From Gordonia rhizosphera NBRC 16068 (GTDB taxonomy: Bacteria; Actinomycetota; Actinomycetes; Mycobacteriales; Mycobacteriaceae), in contig NZ_BAHC01000180.1 in assembly GCF_000298195.1 (NCBI RefSeq), positions 1 through 41,068 of the forward strand: a DNA stretch of 41,068 nt, read 5' to 3'. A program made the position numbers and the translations under genes. Numbering within the stretch: the stretch's first letter is position 1; each line of letters begins with the position of its first letter. Below the pieces are notes generated by a model that saw only the letters and a program-made list of their open reading frames with translations, did no database searches and was not told where the DNA came from. Shown here one piece after another: positions 40,722 to 41,068 of this stretch.

Positions 40722-41068
40722 ATGTGGCCCTCCGGGTCGTTCGGTCGTTCGGTGAGTCGGTCAGAGAGGCGCGAAGTGAGGTCGTTGTCGGGCGTTCTCC
40801 GTTCCGTCCGTGCACTCCACATCTGTTCGAGTACACCGCCGGCTGCGACGAGTTCATCGGGTGGCCCATGCTCGGTGACCACGCCATCATCAAGTAAGGC
40901 GACGATGTCCGCAGACCTGATCTGGTCGAGACGGTGTGCTGAGACAAGTGCGGTGCGACCACGGGTCACCACCGCGGCGGCTCGTTCCACTTCGGCCACA
41001 TGATGGCTGCCGGCTTCGTCGGTGGCTTCGTCGAGGATCGCTATCGCCAGGTCGGCCAGACAGGCTTC
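40718..41068 (-). CDS. ABC exporter-type ATPase, C-terminal end (5' part outside window)
   Basis: The last ~116 residues of an ABC ATPase are visible, with Walker B and D-loop AIAILDEATDEAGS, H-loop LVSAHRLDQIRSAD and the closing strand IVALLDDGVVTEHGPPDELV. The form resembles fused membrane-domain plus ATPase exporters such as IrtB, which in mycobacteria import ferric siderophores. The stop overlaps the start of the N-monooxygenase gene as ATGA. The rest lies beyond position 41068, so the substrate and partner are not visible. The siderophore link is by context. Confidence 0.85.
   Translation of the reverse strand, partial: EACLADLAIAILDEATDEAGSHHVAEVERAAAVVTRGRTALVSAHRLDQIRSADIVALLDDGVVTEHGPPDELVAAGGVLEQMWSARTERRTPDNDLTSRLSDRLTERPNDPEGHI

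Noticed and set aside
1..41068. tRNA, rRNA, insertion-sequence ends or phage attachment sites
   Set aside because: No cloverleaf, transposase motif or matching direct repeats were seen on reading both strands; a tRNA scan and an IS search would settle this.

Overview
This 41 kb window is high-GC actinobacterial chromosome, most likely from a mycolic-acid-producing member of the Mycobacteriales (Gordonia or a close relative; the genus is an inference). The signs are dense GC-rich coding, frequent GTG starts, an htdX–fabG4–fadA2–fadE5 gene set known from mycobacteria (Rv0241c–Rv0244c in M. tuberculosis), an MmpL transporter, a DUF4185 (arabinan-degrading) protein and an oppBCDA-type peptide transporter with a fused dual ATPase. 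I saw no tRNA, rRNA, insertion sequence or CRISPR array.

Region by region. 1–3.3 kb: the end of an McrBC restriction locus (mcrB partial, mcrC), then two overlapping genes, one a nuclease-like protein with a D-x8-E-x-K pattern resembling CdiA C-terminal toxin domains and one a small acidic protein, then a basic low-complexity protein on the other strand. 3.5–14.6 kb: lipid metabolism. htdX and fabG4 are translationally coupled and divergent from fadA2. A VanW-family envelope protein, a short-chain dehydrogenase, an orphan VapB-like antitoxin and an MmpL transporter separate these from fadE5. The same inverted repeat, TTACT-N4-AGTAA, occurs in the fabG4/fadA2 divergent promoter region and upstream of fadE5. 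14.6–23.8 kb: mixed chromosomal genes: a DUF1232 protein, AP endonuclease IV, a PAP2-type membrane phosphatase, a DUF6153/DUF305 pair, a DUF4185 protein, a thioesterase, a HdeD-like protein, a helical protein, a Pro/Gly-rich membrane protein and a DUF5709 protein. 23.8–28.1 kb: a Clp N-domain protein, a two-gene egtB–egtD ergothioneine operon without egtA, egtC or egtE nearby, a luciferase-like oxidoreductase and a SHOCT-domain protein. 28.1–28.45 kb: an unusual nested inverted and tandem repeat cluster. 28.4–35.1 kb: a HAD-IIA phosphatase and an oppBCDA operon. 35.1–38.3 kb: a response regulator and a convergent histidine kinase with an atypical H-box, a PAP2 phosphatase and a small membrane protein. 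38.3–41 kb: a short hidden gene, an AT-rich methyltransferase of probable foreign origin, and the end of a hydroxamate siderophore locus (ornithine/lysine N-monooxygenase, then the C-terminus of an ABC exporter-type ATPase running off the window).

A recurring feature is promoter architecture. At least ten genes have a TANNNT-like -10 hexamer ending 6–7 nt before the start codon and no ribosome-binding site, which predicts leaderless mRNAs and helps choose several starts. The observations most worth following are the egtB type, the McrBC-linked nuclease pair, the shared fatty-acid operator, the repeat cluster and the foreign methyltransferase island.
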